The notes under the pieces are model-generated. The model was given only the letters and a program-made list of their open reading frames with translations, had not been told where the DNA came from and did not search any database. This document shows positions 26,864-36,400 of a stretch of 64,000 bases of DNA, one piece after another. Source of the stretch: Paenibacillus etheri (GTDB taxonomy: Bacteria > Bacillota > Bacilli > Paenibacillales > Paenibacillaceae); assembly GCF_001012825.1 (NCBI RefSeq), contig NZ_LCZJ02000054.1, forward strand, positions 1-64,000, given 5' to 3'. Within the stretch, counting starts at the first letter, position 1; each line of letters starts with the position of its first letter. Position numbers and translations under genes: made by a program.

Positions 26864-28718
26864 CTTTATCTCTCCTTTCCGATAAATCAACCGTATGAAG
26901 TACTGCATGGTTACGAGGATCGTAGATAACAATCCTTCCGTCCGACTGCTGCTGAATAATTGGTGGTGAAGCCAGACTCTCCTGGTTCTCTGGGGTATTC
27001 GTTGCTCCGAAGACAGCAGATATCAATACGTGATCTCCCGGTTCCATTCTGGAACACAAGCTCGGAAGAAACGTCCGCGGTTTCAGCAGATTAGTATTCG
27101 GTTCGGGTTGCACGCATTCCCCCCGGTCAAAACCGCTTAGCATATGTATGGCACTGATTCCCCAGGGCAATTGTACCGAGACAGCAGTGTTAGATACATG
27201 AATGGTTTCCCGATCACTGCGCGAGAATCCAGCAGACTGGCCAATGGCAAATCCACCCTCCGCTACGTCGAGATGCCGGGTGCTGTGAATGCTGTGAATA
27301 CGGACATGCCATAGACCTGCTGGAATAATCCATGTCCGCACATGTACATCGTTCCATGGATGCCAGCGGGAATATGCATAACTCTCTCCAATTTCCCAAG
27401 TCTCGCAGAATCTGCGTACGCGGTAATGTTCATCGCATTCACACAGTGCTAGTGTAGAATCGTAGGCGCCTTGAACTAACCCGTAACCCGCCTTCGGCAC
27501 ACTGAAACCGAATAACGTAGAGTATGCAAACTTCGAATATTTAGCCGCGCTATGTGCCATATCAAAGTTAGCCATCTGACCTGAGGTATAGGCAATAGCA
27601 TGCTTATTTCCTTCCGGACGACAGACCAGCATACGCGCCTCTTGGAGCCGCAGTTGATCTTTCAATACAGGTAGTGGTTCTTCTTCCGCTTGCCAAAAAG
27701 GATGATCATCCGGCAAGGCAAGAATAAGCATAGCTTTAAAGGCCCAATACGGTGATCCGGGGGCGTTGTAGTTCTCTGTCATTACCAGATTCGGGTAAGC
27801 ATATCCGATGCTTAGTAGTCCATCTATTCCCATAATAGGCTTCTCAAACCACCAACGAAAATGACGCATTATAATTCCTTTGAGAACGCCATATGAAAAA
27901 GGAAGGACCTCGGCATACACCAGTGCACTCCAGAAGGAGACCTGCGCAAAACGATAGGTCAGACTACGTCCAAAAGGAATGGCACTTCCGTCCTCAGCAA
28001 ACCAATAAATAAAATCTTTAGCAAATTCCGCAGATCTTTCCCGGTAAACTGCAGCCCTCTGAGGATCATCATCCGCCATCAATTTAGCATATATCAGCGT
28101 ATAATAATGCATAGCAAAAGCAATATAATAATCTCTCTGATCGGTCAGCCCGTCAGAATACCAGCCATCACTCAAGTAGTAGGTATCAATCTTCTCCAAA
28201 TAATCATTCATTATTGCTTGATCATAGGGCAATCCGATTTTCTTAAAGCCCACATTCACAAGAACCGTGAACATCAGCCAGTTATTCGGGTTCGAACGAT
28301 CCACATGATTGATCTGGTTCAACCAGTTATATACCTGCATTTTCTGATCATCACTCAGTGGCTCCCATATCTTATGCGGTGCAAGAGCAAGCCCCAGTCC
28401 CAGCACTGCCTGTTCCACCATACGCTGGTCTTTGGTCGAGAATTCACCCCAGTATTCTTCATGTTCAGGGTCAGTCCCATTAATGATCCCCTCGAGGAAC
28501 ATGGGCCAAAGTGCACTTTCCCCTCCCCCGCTGGCATGGGGAACAAGCCCCCATAACGGACGGGCGAAGGCCTCCATAAGCGCGGTAGCTTCATTGTATA
28601 TTGATCCTGTAGCTCCCATATCGATTCCTGCACATCCAGAAGTAAATCGACTCTCCAGCGGAGTATATAGTTCATTTAAGAACATTTGTAATTCATTTTT
28701 AGTACCCTTCAGTTCCAC
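26844..28718 (-). CDS. DUF2264 protein, probable polysaccharide-degradation enzyme
   Basis: This protein of about 624 residues in the DUF2264 family has an alpha-helical toroid N-terminal part (about 1-370; NPNNWLMFTVLVNVGFKKIG and DGWYSDGLTDQRDYYIAF are visible) and a beta-rich C-terminal part. The family is often found with GH88 and lyase genes. GTG at 28718 is chosen because GGAGG is spaced for it; the frame itself opens at 28742. No signal peptide is present. Uronate-containing oligosaccharides are plausible substrates; the activity is unproven. Confidence 0.75.
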   Translation of the reverse strand: MELKGTKNELQMFLNELYTPLESRFTSGCAGIDMGATGSIYNEATALMEAFARPLWGLVPHASGGGESALWPMFLEGIINGTDPEHEEYWGEFSTKDQRMVEQAVLGLGLALAPHKIWEPLSDDQKMQVYNWLNQINHVDRSNPNNWLMFTVLVNVGFKKIGLPYDQAIMNDYLEKIDTYYLSDGWYSDGLTDQRDYYIAFAMHYYTLIYAKLMADDDPQRAAVYRERSAEFAKDFIYWFAEDGSAIPFGRSLTYRFAQVSFWSALVYAEVLPFSYGVLKGIIMRHFRWWFEKPIMGIDGLLSIGYAYPNLVMTENYNAPGSPYWAFKAMLILALPDDHPFWQAEEEPLPVLKDQLRLQEARMLVCRPEGNKHAIAYTSGQMANFDMAHSAAKYSKFAYSTLFGFSVPKAGYGLVQGAYDSTLALCECDEHYRVRRFCETWEIGESYAYSRWHPWNDVHVRTWIIPAGLWHVRIHSIHSTRHLDVAEGGFAIGQSAGFSRSDRETIHVSNTAVSVQLPWGISAIHMLSGFDRGECVQPEPNTNLLKPRTFLPSLCSRMEPGDHVLISAVFGATNTPENQESLASPPIIQQQSDGRIVIYDPRNHAVLHTVDLSERRDKDVDNGN

Positions 28719-28742
28719 AGTAATGGTTCCTCCAATCCACAC

Positions 28743-30341
28743 TCAATGCCAAGCCGCATATTCACTGGGTCTCATGCCCATTTCCCGTTTAAACAGCTTG
28801 ATAAAATAACTTTTGTTGGCATATCCCAGATACTCGGAGATCTCTTCCACAGTCTTTCCAGACTGATTAAGCAGCTCTTTTGCCTTCTGAAGCTTTAGCA
28901 TATTTACATATTCAATGAAATTCTGGTTTGTTTCCCGTTTGAAGAGGCGACTGAAATAACTGGCATTCAAGTTCAGGCGTCCAGCCATGTCCTCCAGCGT
29001 TATTTTCTCCGTTACATGACTGATCACGAACTGCTGGGCTTTGATAACCTCGCTCCGTTTGGACTTGATTGAGAATATACTTATTTTCCGCGCTAATTCT
29101 TCCAAGTACTGAACTAGCCAATCTTCCAAATGCTCGAGGGTTTCAATGTCACCCACCACGCTAAACAGCTTTTCTTCGGCCATTGGCAATGGAGACTGCA
29201 GCAGCTGTTTTGTCTTCATTTGCAAATCCATCAGCAAACGGAGCACACATTCCTTGACTTCATTTGGATGGAATTTTTGCGATGCCACCCATTCTCTCCA
29301 TTCCTTTACATGAACGCGAAGCTCTGTTTCCCTGTTTAGGGCAATATCATCATTAATAACAGCGTACACACTTCCATATTCGGCATAAATATCATCCCTC
29401 GAAAAGCTGATCTCTTCAAAACGGTGGATGCCTGCCGCTGGAAAATAAAACCGATGGATCTTCTCCTTTAGCATCCGCTGCAGAGTTCCGCGAATTTCCT
29501 CAGGACTGCGCGCCTCAGCGCCAAATATACAGGAAACAGACAGCTTGAGATATTTCTGTACCGCAGAGGCTGCATTTTGTATGGAATGATAGATCGCTTG
29601 GTGGTCTCTGGAAGACTGGTCGCTGCAGAAGAGAATAACAATCTCCTTATGGCTGTTTCTCGAAATAAATAAACTGTGATCAGCCTCAAGCACTTCCTGC
29701 ATAATATTCTCGACGGCAAAAGAAATCGTATATTCACTCATAAGGCGCACCCGCGAGGCTTCCTCTGGACGGTCAATCACTATAAGCATTGGAATGTAGG
29801 TCTTGGCATGAATCATAATTCCGTTTGACCGGGCTTGCTCGATCCAAGCCGCCTTGTCCCAAGATTGGTACAACGTATCTTTTAGAAACTTTTCTTTTAG
29901 CGCAGCACGGTTCTGTGATTGCTTTTGCTTATATACCAGCATCTCGGTATGCTGCTGCCTGTTCAGACCTACTTCCTTCACAAGTGTTCTAAGTGCATGC
30001 TCCAGCTGCTCGATATCCAGTGATTCTTTTAAAATATATTCTCCTACGTTTAATTTCAGCGCCTGCTGAGCGTATTTGAATTCGTTGTGGCAGGACAGAA
30101 TAATCGCACGGATTCCGGGCTTCATTGCTCTGAATTTCTCAAGCATTTCCAGTCCGTTCATCTTGGGCATGCCAATATCGGTAATGATCAGATCCGGTGG
30201 ATTCTGCTGTGCTTTTTCCCAAGCCTCGAGTCCGCTATAATAACATCCGGCGAGTTCAATACCGAGCTCGCTCCAAGGTACAGCCTGCGACAAATAACGG
30301 ATAACCGGATAGTCATCATCCACCAAAATTGCCGTCAGCAT
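28743..30341 (-). CDS. AraC-type response regulator (YesN-like)
   Basis: This 532-residue protein has a receiver domain at 1-120 with phospho-acceptor Asp55 in LIITDIGMPKMNG, a middle region of unknown type, and a C-terminal AraC helix-turn-helix pair at about 430-530 (TLEDMAGRLNLNASYFSRLF and EISEYLGYANKSYFIKLF). It overlaps the histidine kinase gene by 26 bases. It should activate this sugar operon when the kinase is stimulated. Confidence 0.9.
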   Translation of the reverse strand: MLTAILVDDDYPVIRYLSQAVPWSELGIELAGCYYSGLEAWEKAQQNPPDLIITDIGMPKMNGLEMLEKFRAMKPGIRAIILSCHNEFKYAQQALKLNVGEYILKESLDIEQLEHALRTLVKEVGLNRQQHTEMLVYKQKQSQNRAALKEKFLKDTLYQSWDKAAWIEQARSNGIMIHAKTYIPMLIVIDRPEEASRVRLMSEYTISFAVENIMQEVLEADHSLFISRNSHKEIVILFCSDQSSRDHQAIYHSIQNAASAVQKYLKLSVSCIFGAEARSPEEIRGTLQRMLKEKIHRFYFPAAGIHRFEEISFSRDDIYAEYGSVYAVINDDIALNRETELRVHVKEWREWVASQKFHPNEVKECVLRLLMDLQMKTKQLLQSPLPMAEEKLFSVVGDIETLEHLEDWLVQYLEELARKISIFSIKSKRSEVIKAQQFVISHVTEKITLEDMAGRLNLNASYFSRLFKRETNQNFIEYVNMLKLQKAKELLNQSGKTVEEISEYLGYANKSYFIKLFKREMGMRPSEYAAWH

Positions 30342-32115
30342 TCACCACACCCACCTTTCCATCATTCAGTGGAAACTCCAGACAAATTTCCGTGCCCACA
30401 TCAGATTCGCTCTGAATATTCAGCTTGAAAGAAGCGCCATAAATCATACTGAGACGTTGGGCCACATTGCGTAAGCCTATGCCGGAGAACCCTTTTCTGT
30501 CCTCTTCTGCAATTTGCTCGCTGCTGTATGCGGTTTCACGAAGTCTTTTTAAATTCTCCTGTGTCATGCCGATCCCATTGTCCTTAATGGTGATAGCCAG
30601 CGTTCCCGTAGTTGCAATAATACGAGCTCCAATAAAGATCTCGCCACCAAACTGCTCGAATCCATGGATGATGGCGTTCTCGATCATAGGCTGAATCATA
30701 AACCGAGGCACCAGCGCTTCACCAGATCCGTCTGCTAAATTCATTTCCAGCCTAACCTGATTGGCATGACGAAAATTCATCAAAGTCACATAATGAGATA
30801 TCGTATCTGTCTCCTCACGAAGCGGGATAAACTCATTGTCTCTGTTAAAGGTCATACGGAGCAAAGACGACAACGAACCGATCAGCTCGGCGTTCTCCTT
30901 GTCTCCTTGCATCAGAATATTTAACCGGATCGAATTCAACAGATTAAACATAAAGTGCGGATTGATCTGCGCCTGCAGCATTTCTAGTTCGGCTTTTCTT
31001 TTTCCTGTTTGCTCATAGGTAATTTGTTCAATCATGGACTCGATTCGATCTAGCATTTGGTCGATGGTACGGGCCAGCTGTGCCGCCTCATTATTCCCAC
31101 GGATTAGCGAACGTTCATCCAATTGACCACGACCTATTCGCTTTACAAAAGCACTCAATTTTACGATAGGTTGAGTTAGCTTAGAGATTAGAACGGTTAA
31201 GAGCACGGAAAACAAGCTAAAGAAAAGAATCTGTACAGCTAAGCTGATAAATAAAATCTGTTTATTCTTTGACAATGCCGCCTTCATAGGGATAATGCTC
31301 ACCATTTGCCATTTGTTGCTGCTCAGTTCCTGGTCTACATACAAAAATTTCTCCCCACTGATCTCGACAGTATCAAGCTCACCATCCTTTTTCCACCACG
31401 TCATTGTTTCACCAATTCGGGCCTTATCAGCATGCGAGACTACAGTTCCCTTGTCGTCTAAAAGCATCATCTCTTTACCATTATCATTGTTCAGATAAGG
31501 GCGGAGTTTGCGCTCATTAATGTTGATAATCATATATCCGATCGTGCTGCTGGAGGTCGATTGTATAGGTCTCGCAATCGTTACCCAATTGGCTGAGGCC
31601 TTATCAGAATAATTGTAGTAAGTGTCGCGCTCCGCTCTCCAGAAAGTCGAAATGGGCTGAGTTTGTTTCAGTAGCGACATCCAATGCTCGCTGTAAAAGG
31701 TTTTCGGATTAAAGTCGCTATAAGGATAACTGGTATAAATAAATCCATTCTTTCCGATCAGCGTCACTTTCAAATACTCAGAAAGAACGAACATATCATC
31801 CAGCATCCGCGACATACGGTTATACTGGATGATCTCCTTCGCTGAATGGAGCGTCTCTGGATCAGCAGACATCATCTGCCTGATTTCACTGTTCTGAAGC
31901 ACGAAATTGGACTGCTCCAGCGTTTGTTCAAAAACGGCATTCATATTGGCACTGGACGCATTAAGAGATTCTCTTGCGCTGCCAACGGCCTTCTCCAGAA
32001 TCAGATCCTTGGTTAAATAATCTGTAACCATGTAAATACACACAAGCGGGATCAGTACGCAAATCATTGAAGACCAGACAAGTTTCATTCGAAGTGATTG
32101 ATGCTTTCTAAACAC
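30316..32115 (-). CDS. Sensor histidine kinase (YesM-like)
   Basis: This 599-residue membrane kinase has an N-terminal helix, an extracellular Cache-like sensor of about 250 residues, a second helix, then a HAMP linker. The His_kinase domain holds the phospho-acceptor in QINPHFMFNLLNSIR, and an ATPase domain (ENAIIHGFEQ, DNGIGM, GFSGIGLRNV) follows. Such kinases sense sugars directly or through the binding protein encoded just upstream. It works with the overlapping AraC-type regulator. Confidence 0.9.
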   Translation of the reverse strand: MFRKHQSLRMKLVWSSMICVLIPLVCIYMVTDYLTKDLILEKAVGSARESLNASSANMNAVFEQTLEQSNFVLQNSEIRQMMSADPETLHSAKEIIQYNRMSRMLDDMFVLSEYLKVTLIGKNGFIYTSYPYSDFNPKTFYSEHWMSLLKQTQPISTFWRAERDTYYNYSDKASANWVTIARPIQSTSSSTIGYMIININERKLRPYLNNDNGKEMMLLDDKGTVVSHADKARIGETMTWWKKDGELDTVEISGEKFLYVDQELSSNKWQMVSIIPMKAALSKNKQILFISLAVQILFFSLFSVLLTVLISKLTQPIVKLSAFVKRIGRGQLDERSLIRGNNEAAQLARTIDQMLDRIESMIEQITYEQTGKRKAELEMLQAQINPHFMFNLLNSIRLNILMQGDKENAELIGSLSSLLRMTFNRDNEFIPLREETDTISHYVTLMNFRHANQVRLEMNLADGSGEALVPRFMIQPMIENAIIHGFEQFGGEIFIGARIIATTGTLAITIKDNGIGMTQENLKRLRETAYSSEQIAEEDRKGFSGIGLRNVAQRLSMIYGASFKLNIQSESDVGTEICLEFPLNDGKVGVVNADGNFGG

Positions 32116-32220
32116 GGATGACAGGCCCCATATCTGTTTTAAATTTGGAGCAGGAGGCAGAAATGCTATCCTGCCCCCACATTATAAGCCCCCTTTAGGA
32201 AGCGTACAATCAGTCTCCGC

Positions 32221-33585
32221 CTATTTTCCGCTGTTGTTCTGAACCACTTCCGATATTTTCTTATCGATATTGGTAACGGTGACATCCAGATCCTGTTGGC
32301 CAAGGAGATACATCTCCGCTTCTGGAATAACGTTGTTCTTAGCTTCATCCGCATATTTAGCCGGAACTTGCGTCGCACCAGGTGTCGAGTTCTCCATCGT
32401 ATATTTCAGGGAATCGACATCAATCATAGATGAATCCTTAGAACCATTCACAATCGTATCCACCAATTTGTTCGTATCCGATTTCGCCCAGCCAGAGAAG
32501 ACACGTCCGCCGATTTCCAGTCCTTCTGAGGTATACCAGCGCACAAAGGTGTAAGCAGCTTCCTTATTCTTAGATTTAGCAGCTATCCCCATATAGGTTG
32601 GCTGAACAGGTGAGTAATGTTTGCTCTCACTATCCAATCGAGGGATTGGAGCAAACGCTGTAACGAAAGTTGCCGGAATGGCCTCCGTACCGCCCGATTC
32701 CGCAACCATCCAGTCTCCCATTGGAAGCATCGCTGCTAAACCATTAAAATACTGATTCCGGTAGGCAAGTTTCTGCGAAATAATATCCTCATAAGGAGTG
32801 GCACTCTTATCTTCGTACATCATTTTCTTCATCATCTGCAAATTAGCCTTAAACTGCGGGTCCAGCGCATTGGAGGTTCCGTCAGCTTTCAGAAATGTAT
32901 TATTCTCAGGTTTACTCATTAGCTGGAGCTGGAAATAATCCGGCCAATTATGCAGATATGCACCAAAACGCTTCGTCGCACCTTCACCCTTGGTCAATTT
33001 TTTCGCATACTCTTCGAAATCCGCCCAGGTCCAGTCGGTCGGAACCGGCAAACCCGCCTCATCTAACATTTCTTTGTTAAGGAGCACGAACCAGCGCTGC
33101 ATGGAAGACGGTAGCGCATAGATTTTACCATTGACCGAAGTGTCCACCAGGTATTCATCTGTGAGCTTATATCCTTCTTTCTCAATATATTCGTCCATCG
33201 GTGCTAACAAACCGATATCTGCACGCTGCGAATAGTTGGTATAAGGAAGTTCTACAATGTCCAGCGGATCACTTGCAGCCGCCATCAAATCGAGCTTCTG
33301 CATGGAGGCTACAGAATCACCTTTTTCATTCAACAAATCTACTTCCACATGAATATCAGGATGCGTCTTCTCAAACTCTGCAATAATCGTACTCCACTTC
33401 GCTTTAGCTTCCGTCTGCCAGGTACTCAGCTTCAGTGTAACCTTCTCTGCTGCAGGCTCCTTACTTCCACCAGCATCAGGCGCATTTGTCGCTCCTGCAT
33501 TATTTGTTTTCGCATTTCCACCGCAAGCGGCCAATGACAACGCCATCGATGAGATAACAAGCACGGATAATAATTTCTTTTTCAT
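32221..33585 (-). CDS. Sugar-binding lipoprotein of second ABC importer
   Basis: This solute-binding protein of family 1 has about 454 residues. The signal peptide KKKLLSVLVISSMALSLAAC ends in a lipobox, followed by a GGNAKTNNAG linker. ATG at 33585 is chosen because GGAGGGT lies 6 bases upstream and the signal peptide starts there. It is third in the operon after two permeases, and the histidine kinase follows. It probably delivers an uronate-containing oligosaccharide. Confidence 0.9.
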   Translation of the reverse strand: MKKKLLSVLVISSMALSLAACGGNAKTNNAGATNAPDAGGSKEPAAEKVTLKLSTWQTEAKAKWSTIIAEFEKTHPDIHVEVDLLNEKGDSVASMQKLDLMAAASDPLDIVELPYTNYSQRADIGLLAPMDEYIEKEGYKLTDEYLVDTSVNGKIYALPSSMQRWFVLLNKEMLDEAGLPVPTDWTWADFEEYAKKLTKGEGATKRFGAYLHNWPDYFQLQLMSKPENNTFLKADGTSNALDPQFKANLQMMKKMMYEDKSATPYEDIISQKLAYRNQYFNGLAAMLPMGDWMVAESGGTEAIPATFVTAFAPIPRLDSESKHYSPVQPTYMGIAAKSKNKEAAYTFVRWYTSEGLEIGGRVFSGWAKSDTNKLVDTIVNGSKDSSMIDVDSLKYTMENSTPGATQVPAKYADEAKNNVIPEAEMYLLGQQDLDVTVTNIDKKISEVVQNNSGK

Positions 33586-33724
33586 ATAGACCCTCCTATA
33601 AATGTGTTGGGTATACCTCGCTTTACAGCCAGTACTATGTAACTGCTTACATGAACATCCTAACATGCAGGATAGATAAGGAAAGTTCTCATATTCTACC
33701 GAAGAGAAACTATTTTGACTTTTA

Positions 33725-34549
33725 TTATCCTTTCACGCCTCCGAGAGCAATCCCCTCAATAACCTGCTTCTGGCCGAGAGCAAAGATAATCAGCAGCGGC
33801 AGAATTGCAGATACCGCACCAGCCATCATGAGGGAATAGACATCCCCGTATTGGTCCCCAAACAACCGAATACCTAACTGAATAGTAAACAGCTCTTTAG
33901 ATTTCAAAAAAATGAGTGGATACTGATAGTCGTTCCAGGTCCAGATAAACCGCAAAATAGCATAAGTAGCTACAGCGGGACGGATCAGCGGAAATGCAAT
34001 TTGTAGAAAAGAACGAAAATGACCTGCTCCATCCATCCGCGCCGATTCAAGATACTCGTTGTTTACCCCCATAAAAAATTGCTTGAGCATAAACGCACCG
34101 ATAATACTAAAGCTGTTAATTAAGATCAATCCTATATGCGTATCAATCAGATTCAGCCAGTTAAACAGTAGAAACTGTGGAACCAGCGAAGCCTGCGGAG
34201 GAACCATGTAAAGTGCCAATACAACTACAAACATCGCATCTCTACCCGGAAAACGCAGCTTGGAGAACCCATAAGCAGCCAGTGCACATATCAGCACATT
34301 AATTATAGTCGTAGCCAGCGTAATATAAATGGAATTTCCGTAATACCGAGCGAAATCACCTGACCAAACCTGTTTATAATTCTCAATGAGGTTCCACTGC
34401 TGCGGCAGCCATTGTATTGGAAAATTAAACACATCTTTCTCTAGTTTAAAGGAAGTGGACAACATCCATAGAAACGGTAAAAGAAATGCGATACCTAGCA
34501 GTCCCATTGCGATTGTCCAGAAGGTTCTGGATAGAAGCTCTTTTCTCAC
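33725..34549 (-). CDS. Carbohydrate ABC transporter permease, MalG type
   Basis: This 274-residue protein has six helices. The EAA loop has diverged to ESARMDGAGHFRSFLQIAFP. It is 21 bases downstream of its MalF-type partner. No ATPase gene is nearby, so it needs a shared MsmX-type ATPase. Confidence 0.9.
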   Translation of the reverse strand: MRKELLSRTFWTIAMGLLGIAFLLPFLWMLSTSFKLEKDVFNFPIQWLPQQWNLIENYKQVWSGDFARYYGNSIYITLATTIINVLICALAAYGFSKLRFPGRDAMFVVVLALYMVPPQASLVPQFLLFNWLNLIDTHIGLILINSFSIIGAFMLKQFFMGVNNEYLESARMDGAGHFRSFLQIAFPLIRPAVATYAILRFIWTWNDYQYPLIFLKSKELFTIQLGIRLFGDQYGDVYSLMMAGAVSAILPLLIIFALGQKQVIEGIALGGVKG

Positions 34550-34570
34550 TGTAATTTCTCCTTTCTGCCT

Positions 34571-35470
34571 TTAATAATTGACCCATTTTTTTTGCGCTAA
34601 CATCTGCAGGGCTGTTATGATCAGGCAGATGAGGAACAGGACAAGTGCCATGCTTGAGGCATAACCCGTCTTCAATTGATTGAAGGCAGTGTCATATAGC
34701 TCATATACGATAACGGTCGTGGAGTTGGCCGGTCCACCCTGTGTCAGCACCTGGATCAGATCGAAAATTTTAAATGAACCAATGACCCCTGTAACCAGCA
34801 GGAAAAAGGTAGTTGGCGAAATGCAAGGAACCGTGATATTGCGGAATTTCCGCCAGCTATTGGCCCCATCAATATCAGCTGCTTCGTAAAGATCCTTCGG
34901 AATACTCTGTAACCCAGCGATAAAAATAATAATGTTGTAACCGAGCTGAATCCAAATCTGGATTAACATCAGCGATGGCAAAGCATAATGGATATCAGCT
35001 AGCCATTTGGGCGGATTACTCCATCCCAGTGACATCAAGAATTGATTGACGGGTCCTAACGAAGGATGAAACATAACCTGCCAAACCATAGCGATGGCGA
35101 CTACGCTGGAGATGTAAGGAAGGAAATAAATCACTTTAAACAAGTCCTTCAGGAACACCTGTTTATCAATCAAGATCGCTAACAGCAAAGCAACGATAAT
35201 GGTAACCGGCACCGTGATAATAAAGAGCAGATTATTCAGCAAGCTTTTCATAAAAGCATCATCATGAAACAGCCTTATGAAATTATCCATGCCTGCGAAC
35301 CGGATCCCCCCTAAACCAGCCACAAAGTTCCAGTCCGTGAAGCTTAACAACAGTGAGCCCAGCACCGGGATCAACGTCAAGATGATCAGCCCCAACATCA
35401 GTGGAGCGACGAATAAATACCCAGCGATTGCTTCGCGCGTATCCATTTTAAGATGAAATTTTCGTATCAT
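34571..35470 (-). CDS. Carbohydrate ABC transporter permease, MalF type
   Basis: This 299-residue protein has six helices and an EAADIDGANSWRKFRNITVP coupling loop. AGGAGGAG precedes the ATG. It is the first gene of the seven-gene importer, two-component, DUF2264 and GH88 operon, so the promoter lies in 35471-35600. Confidence 0.9.
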   Translation of the reverse strand: MIRKFHLKMDTREAIAGYLFVAPLMLGLIILTLIPVLGSLLLSFTDWNFVAGLGGIRFAGMDNFIRLFHDDAFMKSLLNNLLFIITVPVTIIVALLLAILIDKQVFLKDLFKVIYFLPYISSVVAIAMVWQVMFHPSLGPVNQFLMSLGWSNPPKWLADIHYALPSLMLIQIWIQLGYNIIIFIAGLQSIPKDLYEAADIDGANSWRKFRNITVPCISPTTFFLLVTGVIGSFKIFDLIQVLTQGGPANSTTVIVYELYDTAFNQLKTGYASSMALVLFLICLIITALQMLAQKKWVNY

Positions 35471-35728
35471 AGTTCTCCTCCTTTACTTATCCATAATTGT
35501 AGAAAAAGTAAGCATTAATCATAAGAACTATAATTGTTCATTTTGGAACTAATTTTACCGATCCTTAAGTTGCGAATTCTTGGGATAACGCAAAAAAGCG
35601 CGAGCCAAGCTCCCGCCATCCACTACATTTCTATTTTTCCACGTATAATACAGATCGTTTTACACGGACGCAACCTCTACAACATCTTTTCCATCCCCAC
35701 CAGTGTCCATGATTAACCCTACGAACGT
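35471..35728. other. Intergenic region between importer operon and MarR gene
   Basis: The left part should carry the importer operon promoter on the minus strand. A weak hairpin (AAGCGCGAGCC..GGCTCGCGC-like) is suggested near 35595 but was not confirmed. No gene is seen. Confidence 0.3.
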
Positions 35729-36124
35729 TTATAGACTTGAATTAACTTTTTGCAGTAAAGACTTTAAGGCTGCAGTTTCTTCTGGACTGAGTGCTTTTGT
35801 AATGCTTGCTTCAACCTCAGAGAAAATTTCATTGAACTCCTCGACCAAAAGAGCACCCTTTTCCAAAACAAAAATACTCTTCTGCCGTTCATCGTTCTCA
35901 GGAGTGACACGCTTGATATAGCCTTTCTTCTCTAACCCCTGAAGCATGCTGGTGATGCTCGCCCCTTTTCTATTAAAAACCTCCGCCAAATCCTTCTGAA
36001 TAACACCTTTTTCTTGATTCTCAAAAATATAGCCGATCATACGTCCTTGCTGTGAATTCAGACCTAGCTCATTTAGCCTGGCATCGGCAGTACCTTTTAT
36101 CTTCATCCCGATCTCACGAATCAA
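35729..36124 (-). CDS. MarR-family regulator, start unclear
   Basis: This 131-residue winged-helix protein has GVIQKDLAEVFNRKGASITS as its recognition helix region, followed by the wing ENDERQKSIF. No ATG with a good ribosome binding site exists. The first usable start is TTG at 36124, and the frame reads FSN just upstream of it, as if a few N-terminal residues are lost or a rare start is used. The promoter upstream contains a palindrome, so autoregulation is likely. It stands alone, so the target and ligand are unknown. Confidence 0.7.
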   Translation of the reverse strand: MIREIGMKIKGTADARLNELGLNSQQGRMIGYIFENQEKGVIQKDLAEVFNRKGASITSMLQGLEKKGYIKRVTPENDERQKSIFVLEKGALLVEEFNEIFSEVEASITKALSPEETAALKSLLQKVNSSL

Positions 36125-36162
36125 ATTAGAAAAGATTAGTTAGAACTCTAAGTAATACCATT

Positions 36163-36191
36163 AACATAATAGTTAGAAACCTAACTGTAAA
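36163..36191 (-). promoter_or_regulatory. MarR promoter with operator between -35 and -10
   Basis: On the minus strand TTTACA (36186-36191), a 17-base spacer and TATGTT (36163-36168) form a sigma-A type promoter. The spacer and -35 edge contain the palindrome AGTTAG/AAAC/CTAACT at 36171-36186. Further GTTAGAAC-like half sites flank it. This suggests direct autorepression. Confidence 0.6.
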
Positions 36192-36237
36192 TGTTCTAAC
36201 TAAATGAGTTCAATTTAATATTTTTCCACTAAGGTAA

Positions 36238-36392
36238 GTTCGTGACTACGGTGAATGTTTGGACTTCCGGCCGCTGTTGTCCCCAGACTTCTTGATTGTA
36301 TACCGTTCTACTTTAGAATGTTTTTTAGTTCAACTTATAAAAAACTCCTTTTCAGCACTTGTCGAGTAGACAAGTACTGAAAAGGAGCTAGT
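36238..36392. repeat. Dispersed repeat copy R2 with hairpin terminator
   Basis: The left part shares TTTGGACTTCCGGCCGCTGT and flanking bases with the R1 copy near 13430. The right part is a hairpin with arms 36345-36363 and 36369-36387 (19 bases, one mismatch). The hairpin may end the M16 peptidase transcript. A weaker relative of the hairpin part lies near 54232-54272. Confidence 0.6.
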
Positions 36393-36400
36393 AGAGGAAC

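Noticed and set aside
28107-28809. Long plus-strand frames opposite the DUF2264 gene
   Set aside because: They are antisense shadows of a well-supported gene; codon pattern is that of the complementary strand.
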